The position numbers and the translations under genes are program-made. Below, piece by piece: positions 33,519 through 44,304 of a stretch of DNA of 64,000 bases. Position 1 is the stretch's first letter. Every line of letters starts with the position of its first letter. This DNA comes from Saprospiraceae bacterium (GTDB lineage Bacteria > Bacteroidota > Bacteroidia > Chitinophagales > Saprospiraceae): contig JALSGS010000007.1 of NCBI GenBank assembly GCA_026982695.1, positions 1 through 64,000 of the forward strand, read 5' to 3'. The notes below the pieces were generated by a model. The model made no database searches and was not told the origin of the DNA. It worked only from the letters and a program-made list of their open reading frames with translations.

Positions 33519-36500
33519 ATGAAAATGAAAAAAGAAATTGCACTTCTCTTGCTTGTTGGCCTTTGGCTAATTGCCCCATTCTCTGCCATAGGGCAGCAGA
33601 CAACAGTGTATACCGAAGCTTTGTCTTTGTGGAAACAGGGGCAGGCTTATTTCGAACAGGGGCTATATGGCCAGGCCATGAAGGCGTATGGCCAGGTAGT
33701 AGATCGCTTGGCACCCGTACAGGATTCCGACTTTGAGCTATTGCGCATGCGGGCGCAATTGGGCCATGCGCAATCGGCCCTGCGGTTGCAGCTACCCGAT
33801 GCCGAACGCTACATCTTGGACTTTATCCGCACCTACGAACCCGACCCAGTGGCCACTTTGGCCCTTATCGAAGCTGCCAATTACTTCTTTGACTCCAAAG
33901 ACTACGACAAAGCTATTGAGTTCTTTGCTCGTATACCTAGCTGGGAGCTAAGTGAAGAGCAAAAGGCCGAAGTGCGTTTTAAAATGGGGTATGCCTTCTT
34001 TGCCAAAAAGAAATTTAGAGAAGCAAAAAACAATTTTCGAGAGATTCGCCATATTGAAGGCTCATATTACTATCCGGCCAATTACTACTATGGCATGTGC
34101 GAGTTCTTTGAAGGCAATTACGATGCGGCCATCAAGAGCTTTCGTTTGGTGGAAAAGTCCAGGAAATATGCTAGCCGCGTACCTTATTACATCGCTCAGA
34201 TCTATTTTGCCCAAGGGCAATTTCGCCAGTTAATTGAATATGTCGAGCCGCGACTTGACGATCGCGGCTTGCGCAAGACCAAGGAGTTGCATCAACTGGT
34301 AGGGCAGGCGTGGTTTGAGTTGGGAGATTACGCCGAGGCCGTACCCCACTTGGAATATTATGCCGAACGTACGGGCCGCATGCGACCTGAAGAACTTTAC
34401 CAATTGGCCTATGCTCAACACCGTACGGCTAATTATGCGGCTGCTGCCAAAAACTTTAGTCAACTGGTTGAAGAAGACAGCCCCATGGGGCAATACGCCA
34501 TGTATTATTTAGGGGACTGCTACCTCAAGTTGAACAATCGCAGTGGTGCACGCAATGCTTTTGGAGCTGCTGCGCGAATGAACTACGATGCCAACTTGCG
34601 CGAAGAAGCGCTCTTTCACTATGCGAAGTTATCGTATGAGTTGGGCTTTGATAGTGAAGCATTGGCCGCTTTTCAGCAAATCACGCCCCAGTCGCCTTGG
34701 TTTAGTCAGGCACAAGAAGTGATGAGCGATATGTTCATCCGCACACGTGATTATGAGCGGGCTTTGGCACTTTTGGAAAGTATGCCTACGCGTTCTCCCC
34801 AAATGCGCAAAGCTTATCAAACAGTGGCTTTTAATAGGGCCATCCAGCTGCTACAGGGGGGGCACGACGCTGAAGCGGAAAAGTATTTGCTCAAATCACT
34901 CAATACGCCTGTCGATTTGCACCTTAAAGCTCGAGCGCACTATTGGTTGGCAGACTTAGCCCATCGCGCCAAGAAGTATCAGCGCAGCATTCAGCTAGCT
35001 AACCAGTTCCTGAGTGAAGCTCGTAGCCTCTCAAACTTACCTGACGAATCCTCAATTTATACAGGAAACTATCTTCAGGGATACAACTATCTGAAGTTGA
35101 AGAACTATAGCTCGGCACAAGGATATTTTCAAGACTGTGTGGCTGCCATTAAGCGCAACAGAGCGCTTATTCAAAGTGAATACGTCAAGCAGGATGTGTT
35201 GGGCGATGCGACCTTGCGGGCTGGAGATTGCCTCTTCAAGCGCAAGCGATATGCCGAAGCTGTACGCTTCTACGACGAGGCCATCCGCAATGGCTACAGA
35301 GGATTCGAGTATGCTATTTACCAAAAAGCCATTATTGAAGGATTGCGCGAGCACATTACAGATAAGATCATAGCCTTAGAGCAGCTGACCGAGCACTACC
35401 CCAACTCGCCCTTTGCCGATGATGCACTCTACGAGTTGGGCAATACCTATCAAAATATTGGGCAGCTCAATAAGGCACGAGTCCCTTTGGAACAGCTCAT
35501 TGCGAAATATCCGGCTAGCCCCTTAGTGAATAAGGCCTTGCTCAAGCTAGGGCTGATTGCCTACAATGCCGGTGCCCTCCAAACTGCTATTGAATACTAC
35601 AAACGCGTCTTTGCCAACAACCCTACGGCAGAGGAGGGCCAGTCTGCACTTAAATCGTTAGAGGAAATTTATTTGTACGACTTGGGCCAGCCCGAGGAGT
35701 ATTTTGCCTTTTTGGAAACCATACCCAACTACAAGACCAACAACTATGCGCGCGATTCGCTGTCGTTCAAGGCTGCCATCGCGCCTTATGAGCAAGGAGA
35801 CTATGCACGGGCCATTCAGCAGCTGACTGATTACTTGCGTAAGTTTCCCAATGGTAGTCATGCGCTCGAGGCATTGTATGCACGTGGCGACAGCTATCTT
35901 GCCCTCAAACAGTATAGCCAAGCGTTCAAGGACTACCAAAAGGTGATAGCGCGAGGTAAGAGTAGATACTATCTGCGAGCTTTGGAAAAAGCAGCGATTC
36001 TTGCCGAAGAACACGAAAAAGACTACGAGTTGGCCTATGAATATTACCGCAAGCTCATGGACGAGGCCGTCTCGGACAAAGAACGCCTGTTGGCTTATAC
36101 TGGTGCACTTAAAGCGGCATGGGAAACCAAACGCACAGATGTCATTGCCGAGTTGGCGCGCAAGGTGATTAATCATCCAGGAGCGTCCAGCCTACAAAAG
36201 GCCAAGGCATACTTCTACATGGGGAAAGTGGCTTTCGATCAAAAAGATTACGATACGGCGCTAACGGCTTTTCAGCAAGTTGAAACACTCAGTGATAATG
36301 TCATGACGGCCGAAGCGCGTTATCTCATCGCCTACATTTACTACCTGAATCGCGATTTGACAAAGGCAGAGGAGAAATGCATGAGTAACAATGCAGCTAG
36401 TGGTGCGCATAAGTATTGGGTGGCGAAAAGTGTACTGTTGTTAGCCGATATCTACATGGAACGCGGCGATCTGTTCAGCGCTCGGGCTGCACTCGAGGCT

Positions 36501-36659
36501 TTGCTTGAACAGTATCAAGATGGCGACCCTGAAATCTTGGCAGAAGCACGTCGTAAGCTCGAGCAAGTAAAGCAAGCTTCGAGCAGCCAAAACCGCCTGA
36601 ACGCCGAAGACAGTGAGCCTTTCTTCGAAGAAAGTGAAGGTGGGCATCGCAACAACTAA
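33519..36659 (+). CDS. Large exported TPR-repeat protein
   Basis: A 1046-residue protein with a signal peptide (MKMKKEIALLLLVGLWLIAPFSAIGQ) and near-continuous tetratricopeptide repeats through residue about 1010. Each repeat has the A/G-Y-A pattern, for example YGQAMKAYGQVVDR, YDKAIEFFARIP and YAEAVPHLEYYAER. The C-terminal 30 residues are polar. Proteins of this size class in Bacteroidota are predicted periplasmic scaffolds. The downstream barrel gene starts 57 nt after the stop, and I recall this TPR-plus-barrel pairing as common in the phylum, so they probably act together at the outer membrane. No direct functional evidence. Confidence 0.88.
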   Translation: MKMKKEIALLLLVGLWLIAPFSAIGQQTTVYTEALSLWKQGQAYFEQGLYGQAMKAYGQVVDRLAPVQDSDFELLRMRAQLGHAQSALRLQLPDAERYILDFIRTYEPDPVATLALIEAANYFFDSKDYDKAIEFFARIPSWELSEEQKAEVRFKMGYAFFAKKKFREAKNNFREIRHIEGSYYYPANYYYGMCEFFEGNYDAAIKSFRLVEKSRKYASRVPYYIAQIYFAQGQFRQLIEYVEPRLDDRGLRKTKELHQLVGQAWFELGDYAEAVPHLEYYAERTGRMRPEELYQLAYAQHRTANYAAAAKNFSQLVEEDSPMGQYAMYYLGDCYLKLNNRSGARNAFGAAARMNYDANLREEALFHYAKLSYELGFDSEALAAFQQITPQSPWFSQAQEVMSDMFIRTRDYERALALLESMPTRSPQMRKAYQTVAFNRAIQLLQGGHDAEAEKYLLKSLNTPVDLHLKARAHYWLADLAHRAKKYQRSIQLANQFLSEARSLSNLPDESSIYTGNYLQGYNYLKLKNYSSAQGYFQDCVAAIKRNRALIQSEYVKQDVLGDATLRAGDCLFKRKRYAEAVRFYDEAIRNGYRGFEYAIYQKAIIEGLREHITDKIIALEQLTEHYPNSPFADDALYELGNTYQNIGQLNKARVPLEQLIAKYPASPLVNKALLKLGLIAYNAGALQTAIEYYKRVFANNPTAEEGQSALKSLEEIYLYDLGQPEEYFAFLETIPNYKTNNYARDSLSFKAAIAPYEQGDYARAIQQLTDYLRKFPNGSHALEALYARGDSYLALKQYSQAFKDYQKVIARGKSRYYLRALEKAAILAEEHEKDYELAYEYYRKLMDEAVSDKERLLAYTGALKAAWETKRTDVIAELARKVINHPGASSLQKAKAYFYMGKVAFDQKDYDTALTAFQQVETLSDNVMTAEARYLIAYIYYLNRDLTKAEEKCMSNNAASGAHKYWVAKSVLLLADIYMERGDLFSARAALEALLEQYQDGDPEILAEARRKLEQVKQASSSQNRLNAEDSEPFFEESEGGHRNN

Positions 36660-36716
36660 CCATCTTGACGGCATGTGCCTCGAATTGCTTTTGTAAAAGT
36701 GAAAATCAACTATCAC

Positions 36717-38375
36717 ATGATCAAGCTCATTATATCCAGGTATTTGTGGCTCTGGCTCGTCTTTTTGTGGATAGCTATTCCATTTGCAAGGGCACAAGAG
36801 GGCTTGCCCGGCGAACAAGTAGAAGTAATTGCCAACTTCGAAGCTCAGTTGCTCGAAGTGGAAAAACTACCCATTGCGCCAAGCTTACCCCCCGCTGATA
36901 CTACGCGCCCAAGACTTTCCTATGAGCTTACTCCGCGTACTTTATCTATTGATTATCCCCCACCGCGCATTCGGCCCCTGGCTTTTCGCGCAGACCCCCT
37001 GCCACCAGCTTACAATGGCTACGTACGGGCAGGTGTGGGGTTGCCTCAGTCCATTTACGGCGAGGCCTCTTATCACATTTTTACCAACAAGATAGCTGAT
37101 ATGCTCTTCTATATGAAACATCATCAGGCCAATCTGTCGAATGATCAAGTAGAAAATCAAGCTTTTGCACAAACTGCGCTAGGCGCTAAAGGTACCTATT
37201 ACGGCGACTTGGGCTTTGGCGTACAAGGACATATGGACTACAGTGCTGATCGCGTGCATTTTTATGGATATAATTTCGATGGTACCGACACATCAGGTAT
37301 ACGTCCTGAAGAGGTGCGACAGATCTTCAAAACGTTTTCTACAGGGGCTACTATCTATAATACCACTCAAAATATAGGCGATATTAACTACAATGCGGGC
37401 TTTGACTTGTATCTGCTTTCAGACAACTATGCTGCACGCGAAACGGGATTGCTCCTATCACTTGATGCCACTAAATGGATTGCACAAACGCATCCGTTGC
37501 ACATCGGTATAGAGGTCGATTTAAGTGGTTATGAAGATACCACTACTCAAAATCTCAATACCTATACGCTTAACCCCTCTTTTGCCTTTCATGGCGATGT
37601 GTTTAAGGTGAAAGGAGGACTGCGGATTGTAAGCTTCAACCAAGAGTTTAGCGTGTATCCTGATGTAGAGGCCACACTTCAACTTGTGGGCAATAAGCTC
37701 ATGGCATTTGCTGCAGCACAGGGCGACAGACAGAAGAATACTTTCCGGGCACTCAGTACCTATAATCCATTCATTGCCTCTCGCTTCCCAGCTTTGACAC
37801 TGAAAACTACAGATTATCTGGATCTGTATGGCGGTATAAAGGGCAACCTAAATGTGGTGTCTTATAGTGGTAAAGTGGGCTATAAACGCGCCAATGACTT
37901 GCCGATGTTTGTCCTCGACACTACTGACGTGAGCATCCGTCGCCGATTTGCTACGCTCTACGATACTGCGCGTATATTTTATGTGGCAGGCTCGTTATTG
38001 GTCCATCCATTTCAAGGTGTTGAACTGGGAGGAGCTGTGCGCCAAAATGTGTACACCCTGAACAACCAGCCTAAACCTTGGCATTTGCCTGCTTTTACGC
38101 TTAACGCCTTTGCCACCTATACGGGACTGGACGATGCCTTGCGCGTGCGCACTGATCTGTTTGTAGAGAATGGCGTGCCCGTACCTGCAGCAGATGGCTC
38201 GCCCGATAACCTCAATGGCTTGTTTGACTTGAGTTTGGCTGTCGATTATCGCTTTACACAACATATCAGCTTGTGGATGCAACTCAACAACTTGCTCAAC
38301 AACAAACGGCAGCGTTGGCAGTACTATCCGACCTACGGCCTCAACTTTTTAGTAGGTGCTTCGGCCCGATTCTGA
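36717..38375 (+). CDS. Outer membrane beta-barrel protein (TonB-receptor-like, no plug)
   Basis: A 552-residue exported protein with a signal peptide ending near IPFARAQ. A Pro-rich linker (about 40-105) leads into a C-terminal barrel with many alternating amphipathic strands, such as YVRAGVGLPQSIYGEASYHIF and LFDLSLAVDYRFTQHISLWMQLNNLLN, and a final aromatic residue (ASARF). The end resembles TonB-dependent receptors, but there is no plug domain or TonB box. Likely function: an outer membrane component working with the large TPR protein encoded just upstream. The ATG at 36717 is chosen because the signal peptide begins there. Confidence 0.83.
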   Translation: MIKLIISRYLWLWLVFLWIAIPFARAQEGLPGEQVEVIANFEAQLLEVEKLPIAPSLPPADTTRPRLSYELTPRTLSIDYPPPRIRPLAFRADPLPPAYNGYVRAGVGLPQSIYGEASYHIFTNKIADMLFYMKHHQANLSNDQVENQAFAQTALGAKGTYYGDLGFGVQGHMDYSADRVHFYGYNFDGTDTSGIRPEEVRQIFKTFSTGATIYNTTQNIGDINYNAGFDLYLLSDNYAARETGLLLSLDATKWIAQTHPLHIGIEVDLSGYEDTTTQNLNTYTLNPSFAFHGDVFKVKGGLRIVSFNQEFSVYPDVEATLQLVGNKLMAFAAAQGDRQKNTFRALSTYNPFIASRFPALTLKTTDYLDLYGGIKGNLNVVSYSGKVGYKRANDLPMFVLDTTDVSIRRRFATLYDTARIFYVAGSLLVHPFQGVELGGAVRQNVYTLNNQPKPWHLPAFTLNAFATYTGLDDALRVRTDLFVENGVPVPAADGSPDNLNGLFDLSLAVDYRFTQHISLWMQLNNLLNNKRQRWQYYPTYGLNFLVGASARF

Positions 38376-38482
38376 GCATCGCAAACCCAACAATTGCATG
38401 CAAAGTCCCATTAGATCAAAGATCAATGAGGCTTTGTGTATTTTGCCCAAGGTTTTAAGTGGTTAATTAAATATATCGGGCT

Positions 38483-40075
38483 GTGCGCAATGTGATGATT
38501 GCTTTGACCCTGTTATGGGGTGTAGGTGTGGTGGCACTGGCTTTTTGGTGGCCTTCGGCCTGGTGGGGTATGGCACTGTGGGTACCATGGACTACTGTAC
38601 TCGTTTACGATTTGCTCCAAACTCGACATGCCATTTTGCGCAATTTCCCTATCGTGGGGCATGGCCGTTATTTTATGGAAATACTGCGCCCCAAAATCTA
38701 TCAGTACTTTATTGAGAGCGATACCAATGGCACTCCCATCAATCGCGTCTTTCGCTCAGTTGTATATGCACGTGCTAAAAAGGAGTTAGATACCAATCCT
38801 TTTGGCACCCAGACGGATGTGTATGAAGAAGGTTACGAATGGATGAACCATAGCATTCGCCCTTTGCCTTTGTCTGAGGTTGTTCAGCAGCCACGAGTGC
38901 TCGTAGGAGGGCCCGATTGCACACAGCCTTATCACCTGAGTATACTCAACATTTCGGCTATGAGTTTTGGGGCACTTAGCAAGCACGCTATAATGGCCCT
39001 TAATGAAGGAGCTGCGCGTGCAGGCTTTGCCCACAACACGGGGGAAGGGGGGATTAGTGCCTATCATCTTTCCGGAGGTGGCGACCTAATCTTTCAGTTT
39101 GGCACGGGCTACTTCGGCTGTCGTGCGCCTGACGGCAGTTTTTCACCCGAAGAATTTCAAAAGCGGGCCCAGTTGCCGCAGGTGAAAATGGTTGAAATCA
39201 AACTTTCGCAAGGAGCCAAGCCTGGGCATGGCGGTATTTTGCCGGCAGACAAAAACACGCCAGAAATAGCCTCTATACGAGGTGTTAAAGTAGGTGAAAC
39301 GGTATTGTCACCGCCTTATCACACCGCATTTCACACACCTATTGAGCTGATGGAGTTTGTGGCACGTTTGCGCTACTTGTCTGGTGGCAAGCCAGTGGGT
39401 TTCAAACTGTGCGTGGGGCGTTGTAGTGAATTTATAGCTTTGTGCAAGGCCATGATCGAAACGGGGATTAAGCCCGACTTCATCGCAATAGACGGTGGAG
39501 AAGGTGGAACAGGTGCGGCACCTTTAGAGTTTTCCAATTCGGTAGGTATGCCACTTCGCGAAGGTTTGGCATTTGCCTACGATGCGCTGGTGGGCTATGG
39601 GCTTAAACGCGACATTAAGCTGCTGGCATCAGGCAAGATCTTGACGGGCTTCCACATTTTCAGGGCATTGGCTTTGGGGGCTGATGCTTGTTATTCTGCA
39701 AGAGGCATGATGTTGGCTTTGGGATGTATTCAGGCTTTAGAGTGTAATCGGAACACTTGTCCCACCGGAGTAGCTACCCAAGATCCTGCTTTGGTCAAGG
39801 GACTGGTCGTATCTGATAAGGCTACACGTGTAGCAAACTTTCACCAAGAGACGGTAGAAGCATTTATTGAACTATTGGCTGCTGCTGGGCTGAGTCAACC
39901 CGATCAGATCAACCGTACCCATGTGTTTCGACGTATCAACGTGCACGAGATTCGGCGCTACGATCAGATCTACCCCTATTTGGAAGAAGGGTGTTTGCGC
40001 CACCGTCATACTGTGCCTCCCCACTGGCTGTTCGATGTAGATGAGGCTGATGCAACTCGTTTCCCTTGTGCATAG
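38483..40075 (+). CDS. Membrane-anchored glutamate synthase-like FMN protein
   Basis: A 530-residue protein. Two N-terminal hydrophobic segments (about 3-45) are followed by the FMN-binding glutamate synthase domain: SAMSFGALSKHAIMALNEGA, NTGEGGISAYHL, IAIDGGEGGTGAAPLEF and CNRNTCPTGVATQDP, whose cysteines match the [3Fe-4S] site. The glutaminase domain and the NADPH-binding subunit of true GOGAT are missing. The family (COG0069-type, often called FMN-binding glutamate synthase family protein) has no firmly proved substrate. The start is GTG at 38483; ATG at 38495 is an alternative. Transcribed alone. Confidence 0.9.
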   Translation: MRNVMIALTLLWGVGVVALAFWWPSAWWGMALWVPWTTVLVYDLLQTRHAILRNFPIVGHGRYFMEILRPKIYQYFIESDTNGTPINRVFRSVVYARAKKELDTNPFGTQTDVYEEGYEWMNHSIRPLPLSEVVQQPRVLVGGPDCTQPYHLSILNISAMSFGALSKHAIMALNEGAARAGFAHNTGEGGISAYHLSGGGDLIFQFGTGYFGCRAPDGSFSPEEFQKRAQLPQVKMVEIKLSQGAKPGHGGILPADKNTPEIASIRGVKVGETVLSPPYHTAFHTPIELMEFVARLRYLSGGKPVGFKLCVGRCSEFIALCKAMIETGIKPDFIAIDGGEGGTGAAPLEFSNSVGMPLREGLAFAYDALVGYGLKRDIKLLASGKILTGFHIFRALALGADACYSARGMMLALGCIQALECNRNTCPTGVATQDPALVKGLVVSDKATRVANFHQETVEAFIELLAAAGLSQPDQINRTHVFRRINVHEIRRYDQIYPYLEEGCLRHRHTVPPHWLFDVDEADATRFPCA

Positions 40076-40120
40076 CTATTGAGGAGGTACATTTACTGAT
40101 TGTGCAACATGTGTTGCACA

Positions 40121-41239
40121 CTAACGATATGTATGCTGCCATAGGTGTGCAAATATGTGACGAAGGCGAGTAGCTTCTTTTTGCCAATGCAGATGTTGGC
40201 GTGCTGTAAGGCAATTAGCGCGCAGTTGTTGCCAGCGTTCAGGCTGATGTGCCAATAGTTGTAATTGCTGGCTGAGCACATGTTTGTCGAGCTGTTCGAG
40301 CAATATGCCTATTCCCCACTGCTGCACCAAGTGTCGATATTCGGGAAAGTCCATGTGTACGGCGGGGACACCTGCATGGAGATAGTCAAAGGCTTTGTTT
40401 GCCAAGGAATAATAATAGCTTATCCCCTTGTTTTCCAACAAGTTAAGCCCCACCCATGCACGAGGGGTGAGCTGACGCAATTGTACAGGAGTGCGTTTGC
40501 CCAAAAAGCGAATGCGTTGTCGTGCGATGGACTGGGCAGCCCGTTGCCGCAATGCAGTGCTCAAATCGCCTTCACCTACTAGCCACAGTTCAAACTCAGG
40601 AGGGAGTAATGCCATGGCATCGATGGCAGTTTCTAAGCCTCTCCCTTCATTAAGTGCGCCTTGGTAGAGAATGACATAGGGGGGGTGCAGCTGAGCGGAT
40701 CGTACAAGTCCGTGCGTGTCCAGTTCGGGTACATTGCGCACCACCTCAAAGGGGCGTCCATAGTGTTGATGCAGTATTTGGGCCAATGCTGGGCCCACTG
40801 TGTAGGCCAATTGTGCTTTGGGAATAAGGCGCTTTCCCATCTGATCCCATAGCCATCGAATCCAGGGACGTCTTACTAACTCTGGTACTTCTACGAAATG
40901 TTCGTGTGCGTCGAATACTAAAGGAATGCACTGTGCACGTGTTACCCAATAGGCGGGAAGCAATGTGTCGAGATCAGCCGCTGCGATGCAATGCCAAGAT
41001 TTACAGGACAAGAATCGCCATAGGCGCCAGTTGTATTCTATGTAGAACTTTTTGCCTTTGTGATAGTGGCACCGCAATCGCACTTGCCGAAAGGGCGTAG
41101 GAGGGAGCGGTGGTGAATAGGACAATTGGCGCCCAATGAGCCACACCTCATATCCACTGGCACTCAGCGCGTGGGCAATACGTTGCATGCGTTGGTCATA
41201 GCTCAGGTCGGTTGTTACGGTTAGTGCTATGCGCTTCAC
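40121..41239 (-). CDS. Glycosyltransferase, GT4-like
   Basis: A 372-residue GT-B-fold glycosyltransferase. The N-terminal half has [27 protein letters not shown] and [16 protein letters not shown]. The C-terminal half has the donor-binding region [28 protein letters not shown] and [16 protein letters not shown], with the E-x7-E-like pattern weakened. It should transfer a sugar to a lipid or surface polymer. It begins with GTG whose last two bases overlap the TGA stop of recQ (GTGA), so its translation is tied to the helicase gene, an unusual pairing. The acceptor is unknown. Confidence 0.87.
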   Translation of the reverse strand: MKRIALTVTTDLSYDQRMQRIAHALSASGYEVWLIGRQLSYSPPLPPTPFRQVRLRCHYHKGKKFYIEYNWRLWRFLSCKSWHCIAAADLDTLLPAYWVTRAQCIPLVFDAHEHFVEVPELVRRPWIRWLWDQMGKRLIPKAQLAYTVGPALAQILHQHYGRPFEVVRNVPELDTHGLVRSAQLHPPYVILYQGALNEGRGLETAIDAMALLPPEFELWLVGEGDLSTALRQRAAQSIARQRIRFLGKRTPVQLRQLTPRAWVGLNLLENKGISYYYSLANKAFDYLHAGVPAVHMDFPEYRHLVQQWGIGILLEQLDKHVLSQQLQLLAHQPERWQQLRANCLTARQHLHWQKEATRLRHIFAHLWQHTYR

Positions 41240-43158
41240 GAGCTTTGTTTTTGTGGCGGCAACGCAAGCAGATCTTCCTCCTTGAGCAAAAGACCCTCAT
41301 CAATCATATAACTAATGGCGTGTAGCACTTGCGCATGCTGCTTGGGCTTGAAGGATTCAAGCACGTCATGAATGTGCAAACGAGGCTCATGACCAAATAG
41401 CCCCTGAATTTTTTGTGTGAGGCGCTGTAGTTCTTCAGAAGAAAGTGCTACTCGGTTGCGCCCTACACACACATCGCATTTGCCGCAAACTTCGGCCTGC
41501 ATTTCTCCGAAATAGCGGAGAAGTTGGCGGCTTCTGCATTCAGGGAGGCTCGCGTAGCGAAGAGCTGCTATCACGCGTTGCTTGTGTTGTGTTTTGAGTG
41601 TGCGGTAGCGCGATGTGTCGATGGTGAGGTTGCGTGCTTCGATGCGTTCATGTAACCATATCAGCTGCGGGGCTTCTTTCTGAGGGCGGTAATCAACTAT
41701 CTGATGTTTGTGTAACAGCTTGAGGGCCTCTTGGAGCTGTGAGCGCTCTATACCCAGAAAGTGGGCCAACTTTTGTTCGTGTAGGTGCGTGTAATCGCGA
41801 TGTACGCCCTGCACCAAGCGCAGCAACGCGCTTAAGACGCGCTCCAGCTTTGGGTGGCGCAACATATAATCGTAGAGCTGTTCGCGCGCTACTAATACTT
41901 TGATGGTAGCAGGCAGATAAACGGACTCGGTGGTAGCGATCCAGCCTTCCTGCTCGAGCACTTTCAACGCATGGTAGGTGGGCAACAAGTCGAGTTGAAA
42001 GTTTTTACAAAATGCTTGGAGGTCGAAATCAAATGTTTGAAGCGCTCCACTTCCTACGGGAATACCCAGATAGTTGCCCAAGGCGTGATATATGCGCTTG
42101 ATGTAGCGCAGTTCAGGCCATGAGATCTGTAGTTGGTGCATGAGGCGCTTGCGATCGCTAGGATGGTAGAGCAATACTGCCCATGCTTTTTTCCCATCAC
42201 GGCCAGCACGACCTGCTTCCTGAAAATAAGCTTCCAAGCTATCGGGTAGATCTATATGGATCACTGTACGTACATCGGGCTTGTCTATGCCCATACCAAA
42301 GGCATTAGTAGCTACCATGACGCGTGTGTGACCTTTTATCCATGCTGTCTGCCGCTGTTGGCGCAGCGCATATGCAAGGCCTGCATGATACCAATCGGCT
42401 TGAATGCCGCGTTGGCGTAGCCATTGAGCTACTACTTGCGTTTGGCGGCGGCTGCGCACATACACTACTGAACTTCCGGGTACTTTCTTTAAAATGTGTA
42501 ATAGCTTGGACAGCTTGTGCTCCTCGTATAAGACGGAGTAGGAAAGGTTGGGCCGTGCAAATGATTTTCTAAATATGCGATGTGTGGGGCCAAAGTGTAG
42601 CTTCTCGCAAATGTCTTGCACTACCTGGGATGTAGCAGTAGCTGTAAGTGCTAAAATGGGGACTTTGGGCAAAACTTTGTCGCGAAAGGAGCCAATTTCA
42701 AGATAAGGTGGGCGAAAGTCGTAACCCCATTGTGAGATGCAATGCGCCTCATCTACAGCTAACGTGGATACTTTCATCTTGCCAATGCGTACGCGTGCTA
42801 GCTCTGTCTGTAGGCGCTCGGGTGAAATATATAACAATTTGACATCTCCATAAATGCAATTGTCGAATATGCGCTCTATATCGGTATAGTGCATGCCAGA
42901 ATGCACAGCTTCAGCTTTAATACCTCGTCGCTTGAGTTGCATCACTTGGTCGTTCATTAGGGCAATAAGTGGCGAGATGACCAAGGCTAAGCCTTCTCGA
43001 GCCAAAGCTGGTACTTGGTAACATATCGACTTACCACCACCTGTAGGAAACAGCGCCAGTGTGTCGTGACCATCCAATACAGATTGAATGACTTCGCGTT
43101 GTAGTGGACGAAAGTGCCTGTATCCCCAATAGGTGTGTAATATATCTTCAGGTGTCAT
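41236..43158 (-). CDS. recQ: ATP-dependent DNA helicase of the RecQ family
   Basis: A 640-residue superfamily 2 helicase that unwinds DNA 3' to 5' in recombination and repair. Motifs: [21 protein letters not shown] (Walker A), [15 protein letters not shown] (DEAH plus aromatic-rich loop), TATAT, and motif [12 protein letters not shown]. The zinc-binding cysteines are in [11 protein letters not shown]...CGKCDVC. A winged-helix region follows, but the HRDC domain seen in E. coli RecQ is not obvious, which fits the second RecQ type common in Bacteroidota. The 3' end overlaps the glycosyltransferase start. Confidence 0.92.
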   Translation of the reverse strand: MTPEDILHTYWGYRHFRPLQREVIQSVLDGHDTLALFPTGGGKSICYQVPALAREGLALVISPLIALMNDQVMQLKRRGIKAEAVHSGMHYTDIERIFDNCIYGDVKLLYISPERLQTELARVRIGKMKVSTLAVDEAHCISQWGYDFRPPYLEIGSFRDKVLPKVPILALTATATSQVVQDICEKLHFGPTHRIFRKSFARPNLSYSVLYEEHKLSKLLHILKKVPGSSVVYVRSRRQTQVVAQWLRQRGIQADWYHAGLAYALRQQRQTAWIKGHTRVMVATNAFGMGIDKPDVRTVIHIDLPDSLEAYFQEAGRAGRDGKKAWAVLLYHPSDRKRLMHQLQISWPELRYIKRIYHALGNYLGIPVGSGALQTFDFDLQAFCKNFQLDLLPTYHALKVLEQEGWIATTESVYLPATIKVLVAREQLYDYMLRHPKLERVLSALLRLVQGVHRDYTHLHEQKLAHFLGIERSQLQEALKLLHKHQIVDYRPQKEAPQLIWLHERIEARNLTIDTSRYRTLKTQHKQRVIAALRYASLPECRSRQLLRYFGEMQAEVCGKCDVCVGRNRVALSSEELQRLTQKIQGLFGHEPRLHIHDVLESFKPKQHAQVLHAISYMIDEGLLLKEEDLLALPPQKQSS

Positions 43159-43215
43159 CTGAGGATGATGATGAATTTTCAGCTAAGCAAATAAATTATA
43201 GTGCTTTGGCAAAAG

Positions 43216-43256
43216 AAAAATAGGCACCCCTATACACAATTGATGTGGAGTGCCCT
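43216..43256 (-). terminator. Intrinsic terminator of the beta-helix gene
   Basis: AGGGCACTCC and GGGGTGCCT pair with one mismatch around a 17-nt loop (43222-43256). On the minus strand ATTTTTCTTTT follows. It lies about 70 nt after the stop at 43327. Confidence 0.6.
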
Positions 43257-43326
43257 AAAGCTTTTTGAGAATATGCTTGTGAATTTAAGCTGAGTGGTAA
43301 TATGTGATGGGTGCTTGTAGCTGGAG

Positions 43327-44304
43327 CTAGCGCTTCTCTAGCCGATAAAGCTGTTTGTTCGTGCTGTTATAGCCCATAAATACCTGACTATGATCGTCTG
43401 GCAGGTTGCGTTGAAACACACAATCCGACAGAATGGTACGGCAACGGCGGCTAGCGTGTAAGTCGTAGATACCACCTCCTTTTGCTAAGGCCATGTTGTG
43501 TTTGAATACGGATTGTTCGGCTCTGAGCTCGCATTGGCCATTCCCGGCAGCATTGACGATGGCACCACCATAGGTGGCTTCGTTATCTTGAAAGGTGCAA
43601 AAGCGAAAGACTGGTTTGGCTGAGCCGTTGTTGCGCGCGTCTGAATATATGGCACCACCATCCACGCCAGCTTTGTTGCTCGCAAAAGTACAGTATTCAA
43701 AGATTGGAGCACATTGACCTCGTTGGCCGTTTAAATATACAGCGCCACCTACTCGGGCAGTATTTTCTCGAAAAACACAATGCACAATTGTGGGAGCTGC
43801 TGCCCCTTTTGAGCCATCAATGTATAAGCCACCACCACATCGGCGTGCATCGGTTTCACTGGCCTTGTCGAAGGCATTGCCCAAAGTGATGATAAAGCCA
43901 TCCAGGCGTGTCTCAGGGCCACAGGCACCAATGGTCACTACTGTATAGACATTGTCTTCAATGCCGGGCTGACCGATTTCGCCACTCAAAATGGTGGGAT
44001 GTGCTTCAGGATCACGTGTTTCAAGGCTGGACTCATTGCCAGCAAACCCTCCATATAACGCTACTCCTGCCGGAATAAAGAAAGATGCCTCGCGCTGATT
44101 GCCCGGTCGGTAAATACCAGCGGCAACCCAGATCTGATCACCGGCTTGGGCTTGTGCCAGTGCCTGTTGCAACGAGCCCAACGCCTGGCTCCAAGAAGAG
44201 CCATCTCCTTGTGCATCAGGTCGGACAAAGATTACCTTTTGTGCCTGTGTTTGACCGACTATCAGCATAAGTCCAATCACAATTGCAATGTTCACCTGCT
44301 TCAC
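43327..44304 (-). CDS. Exported right-handed beta-helix protein
   Basis: A 325-residue secreted protein beginning at GTG (44304) with a signal peptide (KQVNIAIVIGLMLIVGQTQAQ). The opening VIFVRPDAQGDGSSWSQALGSLQQAL...DQIWVAAGIYRPG is the DUF1565-like entry to a pectate-lyase type parallel beta-helix. Later coils repeat the pattern VGGAVYLNG, DGGAIYSDAR, YGGAIVNAAG and KGGGIYDL. No T9SS sorting domain is present at the end, so it may be periplasmic or surface-held by another route. Binding partner unknown. Confidence 0.85.
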   Translation of the reverse strand: MKQVNIAIVIGLMLIVGQTQAQKVIFVRPDAQGDGSSWSQALGSLQQALAQAQAGDQIWVAAGIYRPGNQREASFFIPAGVALYGGFAGNESSLETRDPEAHPTILSGEIGQPGIEDNVYTVVTIGACGPETRLDGFIITLGNAFDKASETDARRCGGGLYIDGSKGAAAPTIVHCVFRENTARVGGAVYLNGQRGQCAPIFEYCTFASNKAGVDGGAIYSDARNNGSAKPVFRFCTFQDNEATYGGAIVNAAGNGQCELRAEQSVFKHNMALAKGGGIYDLHASRRCRTILSDCVFQRNLPDDHSQVFMGYNSTNKQLYRLEKR

